From: Tritrichomonas musculus
Taxonomy: Eukaryota > Parabasalia > Tritrichomonadida > Tritrichomonadidae
DNA: 64,000 bases
Direction: 5' to 3'
Assembly: GCA_039105265.1 (NCBI GenBank)
Contig: JAPFFF010000007.1
Span: 5,394,001 to 5,458,000 of the forward strand
Part shown: piece by piece, positions 52,029-60,849 of the stretch
Position numbering within the stretch: position 1 is the stretch's first letter
Layout: each line of letters opens with the position of its first letter
Position numbers and translations under genes: made by a program
Notes under the pieces: model-generated
What the model was told of the DNA's origin: nothing
Seen by the model: the letters and a program-made list of their open reading frames with translations, nothing else
Databases searched by the model: none

Positions 52029-54289
52029 CTAGTAAAAATCAAGTTCTCTATCTCTTTTTGATATTACTGCTTTATCAATATCAGATGCAAGATTATAATC
52101 ATTTTCTTTCATTAGATCCAAAATCTCATCAAAAGAATGTCTTTCATTTGGATCCGCATTCAAACATTTTCCAATTAAATCGAGACAAAATTGCGATATT
52201 GCTAATGAAGGATTTGGAAGAGGAACTGGTTTTCCAAGCATCTTGTCTCTCATTGAGTAAGCCGATAAGCCACCGTTGAAAATATAATACAAAACGACTC
52301 CAAATGAATAAACATCAGTTTTATTTGTGTATGTCTCTTCATTCACCATTTCAGGCGACATATAAGGAAGAGTTCAGATACCTTTCGTCATCGTTTGTAA
52401 TGCTGAATTTGCACCATGAACGCATTCATCTATTTTAACGAGTCCAAGATCAACAAGCTTTGATTCAAAAACTGAGTTCAGCATAATATTTTCAATTTTC
52501 AAGTCCCGATGAATCATTCCATGCGTGTGGATAAATTTCATCCCATGAACAACTTCAATAACAATTCGGGTTTTGAGGGTATTATCAATCATCTTTTTAT
52601 CTAAGCAATCTTTTAGTCCGTAATTAAGAAACTCGAGAAATAGTGCAATAGTCGTCATTCCTTCATCCGCAGGTTCGGTTGTATTTATTGCAATGGCACG
52701 ACAAATGCAAGGATGTCGAATTGAGTAGAGAATTTCATATTCTTTCATTGCATCTTGCGCATTCTTAAATGTTGTATTTGGATCAATTTTGAGGACCTTC
52801 TTACACATTGTTTTCTCTGCTTTTTTATCAAATACTTTGTAAGTAACTGCAGAGGCGCCTTCACCGATTCTTTTGATAACTTCATGATTTGCTTCATCAT
52901 CTTCCCCTATAAAATAATTTTCATTAGCTTCTTCTTCTTTTTCAAATGGATCAAATGAAAGAGAACCTGCTGATTGAGATGAAGCCTTTTTGAGCTGACT
53001 TTGAAGTTCTTTAATTTTGTTTTCTTGTTGCTTTTCAATTTCTTTTAAGGAAGAAATCTCTTTTGATTGCGATTTTACTTTTTCTTCATGTTCTTTGAGT
53101 TTGGGCGATTCTGCAGAACGTTTATCTGTTTTTGAAGGTTTAACATTTAATGCAGAAGAAGTTTTTGAAGTAACTTTTTCTGGTGGTTTGAAATCTGGAT
53201 CAATCAACTGTGGATATTTCGTGGTATGTGGCATGTTTGGCGAATTTGGAGGCGCTTCGCATCCAACACATGCACATGAAAGATCATAACCAGCAATACA
53301 AAAAGTAGTATCTTTCCTTATTAATGATTCAGCAGGAGTAAATATTTGAGAATATGAATTCCCTGTAGCCATAAAAAGTTCTCCATTGGCACAACATCCG
53401 CACCCAAGTACCATTCCTTTTTTCCCAATAAAGAGAGAATTTTCTTTTCCAGCATAGACATCTTTAATTTTGCAAATTTCTAAAGATGGAATTTGAGTGA
53501 ATTCATCGACTCCTGTCGTATCTTTACGCAATCCGAGCTTACAATTATTATTTGAACCTTGACCATAAACTTTCCCATCATCTGCAAGCGCAAGAAAATG
53601 CTCATATGTACCAGAAACATGAACTATTTTTTTATCATTTAGTTCAGAAACCTCAGTAAACAGTGATAATGTATTAGAATAAGATATATTTGAGCTATAA
53701 ACTTTTCCAAATTTGGTGAGAACTAAGATGGATTTATCACAACAAGCTATATGAATGGATTTTTCACTGTTTGGCAATTTGACCATAATTGGTTTAAAAA
53801 TTTCTTTTTCGAGCATGTTTTCTGTTATTACAATAACGCCACCGTGCGAATCAATGGCAACAGCGGTTCTATTACCACCATAAAGCGCAACAGGAACTTT
53901 AAAACCAGTGTTAAGTGTAATTGGTTCAGATTGAGTTTTACCATTAAGATAAACAAGATGAAGATCTTTTTTCGACTTACCGGGGTTAACTAAATAAATT
54001 GTATATTTGGTACAACAAATCGCAGATAAAACATTTTTTCATGGTATTTCTATAGGATTCTTTATTATATCTTTTTTAAACGATTTGGAAATTTGACCTG
54101 CTCTGTTATCTCCAAGTGCATATGCTACACCATCCTTTTGAGTCCATACAGAATGATATGCATAAACAGAGTAGGATAATAATGAAGATACTTCAAGATT
54201 TAAGTTATGAGGAGAAGTGAAGAAATTGGGTCTTGTTCATCAACTTGATCAAGTTGATAAAATTGGTTATTTCCATCTACTTTAAACAT
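52029..54289 (-). pseudogene. RCC1-repeat protein kinase, recently inactivated
   Basis: Coding for about 753 residues is recognisable from the ATG at 54289. The N-terminal half has RCC1-type repeats (AYALGDNRAGQIS, VYGQGSNNNCKLGL, VLGCGCCANGELFMA), then a coiled coil (KEIEKQQENKIKELQSQL) and a kinase domain with RIGEGASAV, HRDLKIEN, DLG in place of DFG, and TLPYMSPEMV. Three lesions are visible: a frameshift near 54205-54235 after the first 21 or so codons, an in-frame TGA at 54039-54041 where Trp is plausible (IEIP-stop-KNVL), and an in-frame TGA at 52374-52376 where Gly of the G-T-x-x-Y-x-S-P-E motif is expected. Everything else is clean, so inactivation is recent, or part of the gene is still expressed. 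Similar RCC1-kinase fusions occur in trichomonads and animal NEK8/9. Confidence 0.82.
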
Positions 54290-54553
54290 TAAATATGATT
54301 AATTTTGGCCTTAACAAGGTCATTTAAATATCGTAAATTTTTGAATAAAATGTCTTCAGATATATTCATTTATTCCTCATTAATTTCTCTATAATAGATA
54401 TAAAAAGAAGAAATATATCGTATAAAAGAGGAAATTTAATAGATTTAATCTATTTTAATGAGAAAAAAATAAAATATTTAAAATTATAATATTTAAAAAA
54501 TATTCCATTATTAATAAATAAACAAACATATAATAAGGAACAGAATGCTTGAG

Positions 54554-55419
54554 CTACTTTCGAGACAAATGATTTGTGGAGTTGATTTTGGTGTTACAAA
54601 TTTTTGGATCATCGTTGTATTCTTCACGAGTAATAGAAATTCGTTTGTAATTAGATAATGAGGCAAAAATGGATCCACCAATCCACGTCCCATGTTTTCG
54701 GAGATTATCCGCAACTCCCTTAACATATGTTGAAGAAGGTGCGCTCAGCTGGATTTCTCTAAGAAATCGTTCTGGAAAATTGGTCGCCAAAGTGCCACCA
54801 CCAGAAAGAATAATATTTGAGTATAAATCTTTTTGAATATTTCGATCACATCTTTTTATTGAATTGATGACTGCTTTATCAAGACCATCGAACTCAAAAC
54901 CGTTCAAATAAGGTTTAAAAAGGAGTTCCTGACATGTAAAACGCTCTGAATCCATATACATTCTTCTTCCATCTGGAAGAGGACATTGAATTTCGGAATT
55001 ACTTGATTCTCTGGCCTTTTGAAGTTCAGATTCATAATTAAAAGCAACTTAAGAATACTGTTCTCTGATATTTCGGAGAACTTCAAATTCCGATCCTGTG
55101 GAGAAAAAATAATTACGACTTTCAATTAAATTATCTTGTAGATATTCTGTTACATCACGAGCTCCTATGTTAAGGCGCACGGATGAGTTTTGCAAAATAT
55201 TACAATTATTAATTGGAACGATTTGCGAAACACCATCACCAACTTCTAAAACAATTCCTGTTTCACGTCCACTTGCCATAAGAGAAAAAATGCTTGACTA
55301 CCAATATAAAATGCGGAAACATTGAATTCTTCGAAAATTACTTGCATTAATTTTTCACGATTTGTCTTAGGGTTATTTATCATTTCTGTAAAAAGAACTG
55401 ATTTGTTTTGATTAGACAT
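54554..55419 (-). pseudogene. Actin-related protein pseudogene, 5' truncated
   Basis: Homology to actin starts at about actin residue 100 (TEMINNPKTNREKLMQVIF at the 55419 end) and runs to near the C-terminus (GTWIGGSIFASLSNYKR, ITREEYND). The first third of an actin is missing. The reading frame changes near 55280-55300, before the ASGRETGIVLEVGDG segment, and an in-frame TAA stands at 55049-55051 before VAFNYESEL. The phosphate-loop-like ILSGGGTL is kept. A related, intact gene lies 1.5 kb away on the opposite strand (56959). Confidence 0.85.
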
Positions 55420-56240
55420 GCTTAATTTGGTTCGTGTTGAAAGGGTTGATTTTTCAAAAAGATGATTCTATATATTTTTTTAAGAACATAAATAGTCGAG
55501 AAAAATTTTCATAAAAAGCTTGGGCATATTTCAACATTATCAACAAATAGAAATATTTGTCAATTCAGCAGCATTTGCAAGAAGTGAAAGAATATGGAAG
55601 ATGCTCGTATAGAATAATACGTGGGATTCGTTATAATTCCATAAAATTGAAAAAGAGATCCAAGTCCTTGCAATTTAATGAAAGTTTTTGAAATTATGGT
55701 TTCGATGAAAAGATGTTCTTTAATTTCAGCTGTGTTGTGAATTCAAAAATACTCCCAAAAAAATTAACAAGCATTGATAAATTTGGAGTAAGCTCAAGTC
55801 TTCGAAGAACAATAGCTTATAGCCAAAATTCAATGAAAAATAATTACAAGGCTTTGGAATTATCAAAAATTGGTCAACATCTCAGCAACAAAGCACTGTA
55901 TTCTTCCAAAATCCATTTATTGCTATCTCCGTAAGTAACTGCAATTATTGAATGAAGAGCAGAGATTAGATGAAATTTGATGAGAAAGATGAAATTGGAT
56001 AAGAAAGATGAGAGCGGATGAGAATAGAGGAGATTAGACGAAAAAAGTTTTTTTTAAACAATATTATTTATCGATATATGATTTTTTAGTATATTTGGTT
56101 AATGATTCTTTCCAAAAACGATTTAAAATTTCAATCTCACAAAGAATGGCAATTGCTCAACAAAAGCACAGTCTTCAAAGAGCAACTTTATGATTTTTTG
56201 TATTATATAAAAATAATTAATACATTTTAATTAATAATAA
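55420..56240. other. Spacer with possible decayed coding and a purine-rich patch
   Basis: On the minus strand at about 55555-55715 a stretch reads as ordinary protein (EHLFIETIISKTF, GSLFQFYGIITNP), with more before it in another frame (about 55720-55960, LELTPNLSMLVNFFG); it may be a decayed helical-repeat gene but I cannot name it. 55953-56042 is purine-rich with imperfect GATGAGAAAGATGA repeats. Confidence 0.35.
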
Positions 56241-56660
56241 TTATTTATTATTAGATGGAGTATATACAAAATTGTTATTTTGGGAATTTCCCCCTCTTCC
56301 ACGATTTCTTTGATAACCACCACGGCCTCCATAATTTTTATTATTGTTATTGTTCTGTCCTTTTTGTTTGTGATATTGGCCACTTGTAAATAAAGGGCGA
56401 TTAACATCTTCTCTTTTCTTTTTAACAACATCGGTGATTTTGGAAGGAAGGGAAATAAATTGAATTGAACTTCCTCTAATCATAGCGCGATCAAGTGTGA
56501 TTTCCTCTTGGGATCGATTTTTTTGTAATGTAACATTGGTCAAAACAAAATTCATCATAAAGTCACAACCATCCAAAATTCCATTATAAAAGTCACCATT
56601 TCGTAATCTAACATTGACAAACTGGTTTTTACATTGATTTACAAAATCTGTTGGTAGCAT
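56241..56660 (-). CDS. LSM4: LSM4, U6 snRNA/mRNA-decay Sm-like protein
   Basis: 139 residues. The Sm1 motif (FVNVRLRNGDFYNGILDGCD then MNFVLTNV) and Sm2 motif (MIRGSSIQFISLP) form the Sm fold at about residues 2-76, followed by ITDVVKKK and a Gly/Arg/Asn-rich tail (GGRGGYQRNRGRGG). This order, the IRGS-x-I-x-(F/Y) Sm2 form and the RG tail match LSM4 of other eukaryotes, which joins LSM2-8 on U6 snRNA in the nucleus and LSM1-7 in mRNA decay. AAACTTTTTATCAAAG directly precedes the ATG. The tRNA-Asp gene lies about 100 bases upstream on the other strand. Confidence 0.92.
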   Translation of the reverse strand: MLPTDFVNQCKNQFVNVRLRNGDFYNGILDGCDFMMNFVLTNVTLQKNRSQEEITLDRAMIRGSSIQFISLPSKITDVVKKKREDVNRPLFTSGQYHKQKGQNNNNNKNYGGRGGYQRNRGRGGNSQNNNFVYTPSNNK

Positions 56661-56759
56661 CTTTGATAAAAAGTTTTAATCCTTAAATTTAGAATAAACT
56701 CTCAATCTTTCGATAGAATAAATTTTTTTTATACATATGATAAGTTTTTATTATCAAGT

Positions 56760-56830
56760 TCGCTGGTAGTGTAATGGTATCATGTAGGATTGTCGTTCCT
56801 GTGACCCGGGTCCGATTCCCGGCCAGCGAG
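56760..56830 (+). tRNA. tRNA-Asp (GTC)
   Basis: Folds as a full cloverleaf of 71 bases. The acceptor stem is TCGCTGG with CCAGCGA, discriminator G. The anticodon stem TAGGA/TCCTG encloses TTGTCGT, anticodon GTC (Asp). The T stem CCGGG/CCCGG encloses TCCGATT. Position 55 would be C, where nearly all tRNAs have T. A T run (56831-56848) follows at once and would stop RNA polymerase III. CCA is not encoded. The D arm is weak (three pairs). No intron. Confidence 0.93.
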
Positions 56831-56848
56831 TTTTTTTTTTTTTTTTTT
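56831..56848 (+). terminator. RNA polymerase III T-run terminator
   Basis: About 18 T bases immediately after the tRNA-Asp gene. Confidence 0.8.
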
Positions 56849-56958
56849 AGATTTCAGTAAAATGATTTTTGAAAAAAGAAAAAAATTCTTGAAATAAAAA
56901 TGATCTGTAAAGTGTATAGGAGTTTCCCATACCTTTCAAAAAGGAAAAATATAGATAA

Positions 56959-58074
56959 ATGAGTACAGATATCAAAACGATTGTTGTTGATATTGGCTCA
57001 AGTTCAATGAGAGCTGAAGAATCACCGAAATATATTTTCCCGTTAATTATTGGGCGCCCTAAAACATTAACAAAAACAGGAAGTCAACAAGAAGACATAT
57101 ATATTAGTTCAGAAGCATTAAAAAACAAAGAAATGAATAATATTCAATATCCAATTCAACATGGTATTGTTTCAAGCACTTGGTCAGATGTTGAAAAAAT
57201 CTTTAATTATACGTTTAATAATAAACTTCATATTGATCCGACAGAATATACTATTCTCACTACTGAAGCGATCAAAAATCCGAAAACTCATCGAGAAAAA
57301 CTTGCTGAATTACTTTTTGAAACTTTCAACTTTAAATCACTTTTTATTGGCGTTCAAGGCATTCTTTCACTTTATTCATCAGGTCATTTTACAGGTATTT
57401 GCTTAGAAATTGGAGATGGAGCTACCCAAGTTGCTCCTATTTATAAAGGTTATCTAATTCCCCAAGCTGAATATCGAATTAATTTTGGTAGTTGTAACAT
57501 TACTGCATTTCTTCAAAAAATTCTTAAAGAACGTGGTTATGATTTTTTGTCAGAAGATCAAACAGAAACTATTCGTGATATTAAAGAAAAGCACACATAT
57601 ATTGCAACTGATTACGATAATGAACTTCAAAAAATTAACAAATCATCAAAAGATGATATTTCATACTCAATTGCAAATGGAAATACAATCAAAATTCATG
57701 ACGAAGGCCTTCGTTGCCAAGAACTTCTTTTTAAGCCATTTTTAAATGACCTTGATATCGATGGTGTAGATAAAATTCTTTTTGATTTAATTAAAAAGTG
57801 CGATCGAACTCTTCGTAAACATATGTATGAAAATATCATTTTAGCTGGAGATGCCACATTAACGAAAGGATTTACAAAACGACTTGAAAAGGAGATAAAA
57901 ATTCTTGCACCAAAAAAAGCAAATATAAATATTTGTTTATTAAGGGATCCTCGATGCTCAGCTTGGCGTGGAGGATCTATGTACTCTTCATACGACCGTT
58001 TCTCACAAATGGTTCTTCAAGGTGATCTCTACAAAGAAGTAGGGAATAGTATTCTTCATTGCATATTTTATTGA
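56959..58074 (+). CDS. Divergent actin-related protein
   Basis: 371 residues, actin length (about 375). N-terminal phosphate loop VVDIGSSSMRAEES, then YIFPLIIGRPK, YPIQHGIVSSTWSDVEKIF, LEIGDGATQVAPIYKGY, ILAGDATLTKGF and AWRGGSMYSS all align with actin landmarks, so the fold is complete. Conventional actin has GSG and SGG(T/S)T at the nucleotide-binding loops; here they are GSS and AGDAT, so ATP binding may differ. The sequence is too divergent to place in a named ARP class, and no insertions typical of Arp2/3 are apparent. It lies downstream of the tRNA-Asp gene and divergent from LSM4. A broken relative is at 54554-55419. Confidence 0.87.
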   Translation: MSTDIKTIVVDIGSSSMRAEESPKYIFPLIIGRPKTLTKTGSQQEDIYISSEALKNKEMNNIQYPIQHGIVSSTWSDVEKIFNYTFNNKLHIDPTEYTILTTEAIKNPKTHREKLAELLFETFNFKSLFIGVQGILSLYSSGHFTGICLEIGDGATQVAPIYKGYLIPQAEYRINFGSCNITAFLQKILKERGYDFLSEDQTETIRDIKEKHTYIATDYDNELQKINKSSKDDISYSIANGNTIKIHDEGLRCQELLFKPFLNDLDIDGVDKILFDLIKKCDRTLRKHMYENIILAGDATLTKGFTKRLEKEIKILAPKKANINICLLRDPRCSAWRGGSMYSSYDRFSQMVLQGDLYKEVGNSILHCIFY

Positions 58075-58503
58075 TACAAATCAAATACCATTTCTTAAGT
58101 ATAATTATTGATATTTTTAAACTAAAAGTGATGTGTATGCAATAATAACAGAGAGATTTTTTTAGATATGTTTGAAATTAAATCAAGATACTTACTATTA
58201 AAATATATTTCAATGAATTTTATTATTATTATTAATAAATTTATTTCTTCATTTAATAATATGTGATATTCCTGAATTAAAATCAGCTATAAAATTTTAA
58301 TGAATGATAATTACATATGTTGAAGAACTCAATCATGAAAGGCACTGATTCATCAACGACATAAAGAACTGCCTGAAAGACAAAATACATATATATATAT
58401 ATATACCAAACTTGGCAAATAACACTAAAAAAAAAAAAAAAAAAAAAAAAACATAACTAAAACCGCTTTATTTATTTAAATAACTATTTTTTATTTTTTT
58501 TTT
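58075..58503. other. Spacer with A run and TA microsatellite
   Basis: Contains a TA microsatellite near 58387-58404 and an A run at 58430-58450. No gene. Confidence 0.55.
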
Positions 58504-60711
58504 TTAACTGTCTGCTTCACCGGATTCAATGTGCGTAATGGCTGCTTCAAGATATGTGCATGAGGCGCGGATCCTACTCGAAAGTCCAGGCAAATCACGC
58601 CATTTTGTGATGAACTCGTTCAGTCCGCGAGCGTCGGCAAGCCTGGCCGCGCAGAGCAAGCAAACCCAGAAGTTGAAAATGTCGTCAAAACCAGGAACTT
58701 TCGAGAAAAACGTCTCCACGCCCAAATTTGCTGCCTGCTCACTCGAGCTCACAATTTTGCCTCCGCTTTCTTTTACATTTGGATCCGATTCGTGCCTCGC
58801 GCCTGTCTGCTCTTCTTGCATTGAACTTAAACTTTCTTTTCCATTCTGGACTGAGCAAATTCTTTCTTGGCTTGATTTGATGCTTTCATGTGAATCAGCA
58901 TCTTCATTTTCATTTGAACTAATGCTTTCATTCCTACTTGAATTTTTGTTTTCATTTGAATTATTAGTTCCACTTTCATTTGATTTAGTGGCATCATTTT
59001 CATTTGAATATCTACTTTCATTTGAATTAGTGGTTTCATTTTCATTTGATATAATAATTTCATTTGAATTTGTGGTTTCATTTTCATTTGAATATCTACT
59101 TTCATTTGATTTAGTGGCTTCATTTTCATTTGAACTAATGCTTTCATTCCTACTTGAATTTTTGTTTTCATTTGAATTATTAGTTCCACTTTCATTTGAT
59201 TTAGTGGCTTCATTTTCATTTGAATATCTACTTTCATTTGAATTTGTAGTTTCATTTTCATTTGATATAATAATTTCATTTGTTTTAGTGGTTTCATTTT
59301 CATTTGATATAATAATTTCATTTCTACTTGATTTTGTGGTTTCGCTCGATGTATCAGGTTTTTGTGCAGTTACGCTTTCTGCCTTTTCGCTTTTCACTTT
59401 TTTTGCGGCAGCTTCGTTGTCTGCTGCAGCGAGAGTTGCCATGATTGTGAGCGACTCGTGCACCTTGCTGATGCAGTACGCGGCTCGCAGCGCGCAGACT
59501 TCGTACTGGGCTGATCTGAGCCACTCGATGGGAGCCCGAGACACGGAATCCTTCTCAAATATCTTCGTACACTCCACATCAGCCAGATCAGGTGAAATGA
59601 AGTCCAAAGAGACGTTCATGCTTCTTGGCGTTTTCAAACAGAGCTTTTCAATTTTCCGTGTGAAAGAAGGATCAGATCTAGGGAACCATTCAAATGCGGG
59701 ATATGTAAATTCGAATACGAATCGAACAAGGAAGATTGAAATTGTGTCGAATTTCAATTTGAATTCATCGTTCATTAAAATTGAATTGAAATCCAAATTT
59801 TTTTCTTCGATATAATTGAAGGTAATCAAAGATGCCTCTTTTATCCAAGTTATCACAAAATTGACAGGGTCGAATTGGTCATTGGTATTACTATTTTCTA
59901 TCGACTTTGAATTCGATTTTGAGATGTTTTTAAGTTCATCTATTTTACTCAAGATTGGAGAATTTTTAGATTGAAAATAAATGAAAAGTGAGGGTTCATT
60001 TTTCAATGGTTCGAAGTATGACATATCATTTTTCTTTTGGTTGATGGCAGTTTGTATTGCGTTCTTAACAAAAGATCGATTCATATCTTCGGTTCCATTG
60101 AAAAGTTGGTCTGGAATGATAGCAGAAAATTCTGATTGAAAATGAAATGAGCACTCAATTTGGGTGAAGTGTCTCACTACTTTTTGATTCTTTGAAAAGA
60201 AATTAAGTTCCATTTCCGGGAGAGCTCCATCTATATTTATGTAAAAAGGTTGTGGATTCAAAATAAACCACTCGCAAATTTGTAAAAAATCTGAAATTAA
60301 ACGTTCACATTGATTTTGGAAAATCTCGCGGTTTCTAATGAGTTTTTGAAATAAAGTGTCGTACTTACGCTTAAGAATTTCGAGTTTTTTGATTTGAAGA
60401 TCTTTGTCTGGCGATGCTTCAGCTCTGTTAACATTTTTGAAAAAATCATTTTTTTGATATATATTTATTGTTGATTCATAACATTTACTGATTCGTTTTG
60501 TTTCTTCAGCAAATTTTTCTATTTGTTTTTGCTTTTTTATAATTTTTTTCTTTGTATTTATAAAAACATCTTTGAAATTATTCATTGGTGTTAGAATTAA
60601 AGAATTCAAATTTGGAATTGGATTGATAAATGGAAGAACATAACTAATGTTGACTTGCTTTGGAAAAGAAGGATCTTTTTGAAATTGTGGAACAGCAAAA
60701 TGAAAAGCCAT
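58504..60711 (-). CDS. VPS9-domain protein (putative Rab5-type GEF) with Ser-Asn-Glu repeat insert
   Basis: 735 residues from the ATG at 60711 (an upstream TTG frame is not used). A coiled coil lies at about 50-145. From about residue 335 a VPS9-like fold can be followed: FEWFPRSDPSFTRKIEKLC, then SRAPIEWLRSAQYEVCALRA and the end piece VPGFDDIFNFWVCLLCAARL followed by TYLEAAITHIES. VPS9 domains catalyse GDP release from Rab5-family GTPases on early endosomes, and the Asp pair in GFDD matches the catalytic Asp region. A run of (S/N)NE(N/S)ET repeats (about residues 455-607) is inserted inside the domain. Its coding DNA contains a 216-base duplication (58905 onwards against 59121 onwards). The codons after the insert are richer in G+C than the rest. 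Shares a 138-base divergent promoter with the next gene. Confidence 0.72.
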   Translation of the reverse strand: MAFHFAVPQFQKDPSFPKQVNISYVLPFINPIPNLNSLILTPMNNFKDVFINTKKKIIKKQKQIEKFAEETKRISKCYESTINIYQKNDFFKNVNRAEASPDKDLQIKKLEILKRKYDTLFQKLIRNREIFQNQCERLISDFLQICEWFILNPQPFYINIDGALPEMELNFFSKNQKVVRHFTQIECSFHFQSEFSAIIPDQLFNGTEDMNRSFVKNAIQTAINQKKNDMSYFEPLKNEPSLFIYFQSKNSPILSKIDELKNISKSNSKSIENSNTNDQFDPVNFVITWIKEASLITFNYIEEKNLDFNSILMNDEFKLKFDTISIFLVRFVFEFTYPAFEWFPRSDPSFTRKIEKLCLKTPRSMNVSLDFISPDLADVECTKIFEKDSVSRAPIEWLRSAQYEVCALRAAYCISKVHESLTIMATLAAADNEAAAKKVKSEKAESVTAQKPDTSSETTKSSRNEIIISNENETTKTNEIIISNENETTNSNESRYSNENEATKSNESGTNNSNENKNSSRNESISSNENEATKSNESRYSNENETTNSNEIIISNENETTNSNESRYSNENDATKSNESGTNNSNENKNSSRNESISSNENEDADSHESIKSSQERICSVQNGKESLSSMQEEQTGARHESDPNVKESGGKIVSSSEQAANLGVETFFSKVPGFDDIFNFWVCLLCAARLADARGLNEFITKWRDLPGLSSRIRASCTYLEAAITHIESGEADS
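58890..59345 (-). repeat. Tandem coding repeats (Ser-Asn-Glu-Asn) inside the VPS9 gene
   Basis: Short units around TTTCATTTGAATTAGTGGTT-type sequence vary along the array. The words starting at 58921 and at 59137 (AATGCTTTCATTCCTACTTG) begin a higher-order duplication of 216 bases. It keeps the frame throughout. The opposite strand is also open for 428 codons, as an artefact of the repeat. Confidence 0.85.
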
Positions 60712-60849
60712 TCCTATCAGAGACAAAATTCAGTGTTTTATTAATTTTTTATCTTTCAAAAAGTTTACTCTTTCTATCAAATTTTATATAGAAAAAGCAA
60801 AACTAACGAATTTTTTAAATTTATTCAAATCGTTTAAAATTTTATTTTG
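60712..60849. promoter_or_regulatory. Short divergent promoter shared by VPS9-domain and coiled-coil genes
   Basis: 138 bases separate two opposite ATGs. CTTTCAAAAAGTTTACTC at about 60753-60770 reads AAACTTTTTGAAAG on the other strand, the same motif seen upstream of several other genes here. TATCAAATTT near 60776 may be an initiator for the plus-strand gene. Confidence 0.5.

Noticed and set aside
58529-59815. 428-codon plus-strand frame opposite the VPS9-domain gene
   Set aside because: Its length comes from the lack of stops in the antisense of a Ser-Asn-Glu repeat; composition (Ser/Phe/Leu runs) is not that of a real protein, and the minus strand encodes recognisable domains.
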